From contig NZ_MOMC01000032.1 of NCBI RefSeq assembly GCF_001983105.1, positions 123,624 through 129,731 on the forward strand: a DNA stretch of 6,108 bases, given 5' to 3'. Shown piece after piece: positions 5,263 through 6,108 of the stretch. The notes under the pieces were generated by a model. The model was not told the DNA's origin, searched no databases, and saw only the letters and a program-made list of their open reading frames with translations. The position numbers and the translations under genes are program-made. Source of the stretch: Pseudofrankia asymbiotica. GTDB lineage: Bacteria; Actinomycetota; Actinomycetes; Frankiales; Frankiaceae. The stretch's first letter is position 1, and each line of letters starts with the position of its first letter.

Positions 5263-5268
5263 AGGGAG
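5263..5268 (+). promoter_or_regulatory. Ribosome binding site of the FtsX-like permease
   Basis: AGGGAG lies 4 nt before the ATG at 5273. The gap is slightly short, but no better start or site is visible nearby. Confidence 0.55.
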
Positions 5269-5272
5269 ACCC

Positions 5273-6108
5273 ATGCTGTTGACGTACGTCCGCCGCGAGC
5301 TCAGGGGGCGACTCCGGCAGACCGCGGTCGTGGCGGTCGGCCTCGCGCTCGCTGTCGCCCTGATCCTCGCCGTCACCGCCGCCTCCTCGGGGGTGCGCGA
5401 CGCGCAGTCGAGCGTGCTCGACTCGATCTACGGCGTAGGCACCGACATCACGGTCACCCAGTCCGCGCAGCCGGGCCAGGGCGGCGGTGAGCAGTTCACG
5501 TTCGGCGGGCAGGCACCTGGCAGCACCTCCTCCGACGCCAACACGAACGTCTCCTCGGACAACCTGCGCCTCGCCCCCGGCTCGTCCGCGATCAAGGACG
5601 CCTCGGTCAGCGCCGTGCGCTCGACGCAGGGCGTCGCTGACGTGACCGCGACGCTGATGCTGCGCCAGACCAACTTCAGCGGCCAGGTCTCGGGGCAGAA
5701 CCTCGACGACCTGCGCCAGCAGTTCCGTGCCCAGCGCGGCGGCCGCGTCAGCGGCCCGCAGGGCTTCACCGGCTTCGGCGGCGGCAACTTCAACGTCAAC
5801 AGCCTGACCGTCGAGGGTGTCCAGCCCGGCGCCACCTCCCTCGGGCCGCTGTCCGGCGCCGAGGTCGTCAGCGGGGGCCGCGCCTTCACCGCCGCGGACG
5901 CGAAGGCGAACGTCGCGTTGCTGTCCAAGAGCTACGCGGACACGAACAAGCTCGCCGTCGGCGGCACCGTGACCGTCAAGGGCACCGCGATGAAGATCGT
6001 CGGCCTGCTCGACGCCGGCACGTCCGGCACGTCGCTGTCGGATGTCTACCTGCCGCTCGGCGTCGCGCAGAGCCTCGCCGACCTGTCCGGCCAGGTGACC
6101 AACCTCTA
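5273..6108 (+). CDS. ABC-transporter permease, MacB/FtsX type (3' end cut by window edge)
   Basis: Membrane subunit of a type VII (MacB/LolCDE-like) ABC system. The 278 visible residues begin MLLTYVRRELRGRLRQT, a positively charged N-terminus followed by the first membrane helix (about residues 17-37, VVAVGLALAVALILAVTAA). Then SSGVRDAQSSVLDSIYGVGTDITVTQ leads into the large extracytoplasmic MacB-PCD-like domain. This domain holds a Gly/Ser/Gln-rich stretch (65-100) and the typical late elements VEGVQP, LSGAEVVSGGRAF (193-205), VALLSKSYA and LAVGGTVTVKGTAMKIVGLLD (227-247), ending near SDVYLPL. The C-terminal FtsX core with three more helices lies beyond the right edge. ATG at 5273 has AGGGAG before it. 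The ATP-binding partner is not in the window and would be expected next door. The role (export of lipids, peptides or drugs, or mechanotransmission to an envelope enzyme) cannot be told from this part. Confidence 0.9.
   Translation, partial: MLLTYVRRELRGRLRQTAVVAVGLALAVALILAVTAASSGVRDAQSSVLDSIYGVGTDITVTQSAQPGQGGGEQFTFGGQAPGSTSSDANTNVSSDNLRLAPGSSAIKDASVSAVRSTQGVADVTATLMLRQTNFSGQVSGQNLDDLRQQFRAQRGGRVSGPQGFTGFGGGNFNVNSLTVEGVQPGATSLGPLSGAEVVSGGRAFTAADAKANVALLSKSYADTNKLAVGGTVTVKGTAMKIVGLLDAGTSGTSLSDVYLPLGVAQSLADLSGQVTNL

Noticed and set aside
1..6108. CRISPR arrays, tRNA or rRNA genes, insertion sequences, integrases
   Set aside because: None seen on either strand; the only tandem repeat is the short in-frame one in the kinase linker.

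Overview
The window is GC-rich throughout, with codon third positions almost always G or C. It carries the protein families expected of an actinobacterium: an NCS1 permease, a GntR/FCD regulator, a membrane Ser/Thr kinase with a long Pro/Ala/Gly linker, and an FtsX/MacB-type permease. The composition and the kinase style would fit Frankia or a related soil actinomycete, but the genus is an inference. The high GC opens many long spurious reading frames on both strands, so genes were chosen by protein content.

Layout. (1) Positions 1-1135, minus strand: N-terminal 378 residues of an NCS1 nucleobase/allantoin/hydantoin-type permease; its 3' end lies off the left edge. (2) 1136-1479: gene-free leader with a strong 13-bp stem-loop and a small cluster of inverted and palindromic repeats. 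(3) 1480-2193, minus strand: a complete GntR-family FCD regulator, directly upstream of the permease and probably its regulator. (4) 2194-2719: divergent intergenic region rich in palindromes, likely holding promoters for the regulator (leftward) and the kinase (rightward). (5) 2720-5035, plus strand: a complete 771-residue membrane protein with a cytoplasmic Ser/Thr kinase domain, a roughly 230-residue Pro/Gly-rich linker, one membrane helix, and an exported cyclophilin-type peptidyl-prolyl isomerase domain. (6) 5036-5272: intergenic region with a perfect 16-bp palindrome, a second CTTAAG exactly 21 bp away, and overlapping hairpins in front of the next gene. (7) 5273-6108, plus strand: N-terminal 278 residues of an ABC-transporter permease of the MacB/FtsX class, cut by the right edge.

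The regulator and permease look like one functional unit, uptake of a nucleobase- or hydantoin-like nitrogen source under ligand control. The kinase appears to be its own transcription unit. The FtsX-like gene has its own regulatory region and probably begins an ABC-exporter operon extending right. The most unusual item is the kinase-cyclophilin fusion: a transmembrane kinase whose outside domain is a folding-enzyme fold where PASTA or other sensor domains are more usual, and whose isomerase active site is only partly conserved.
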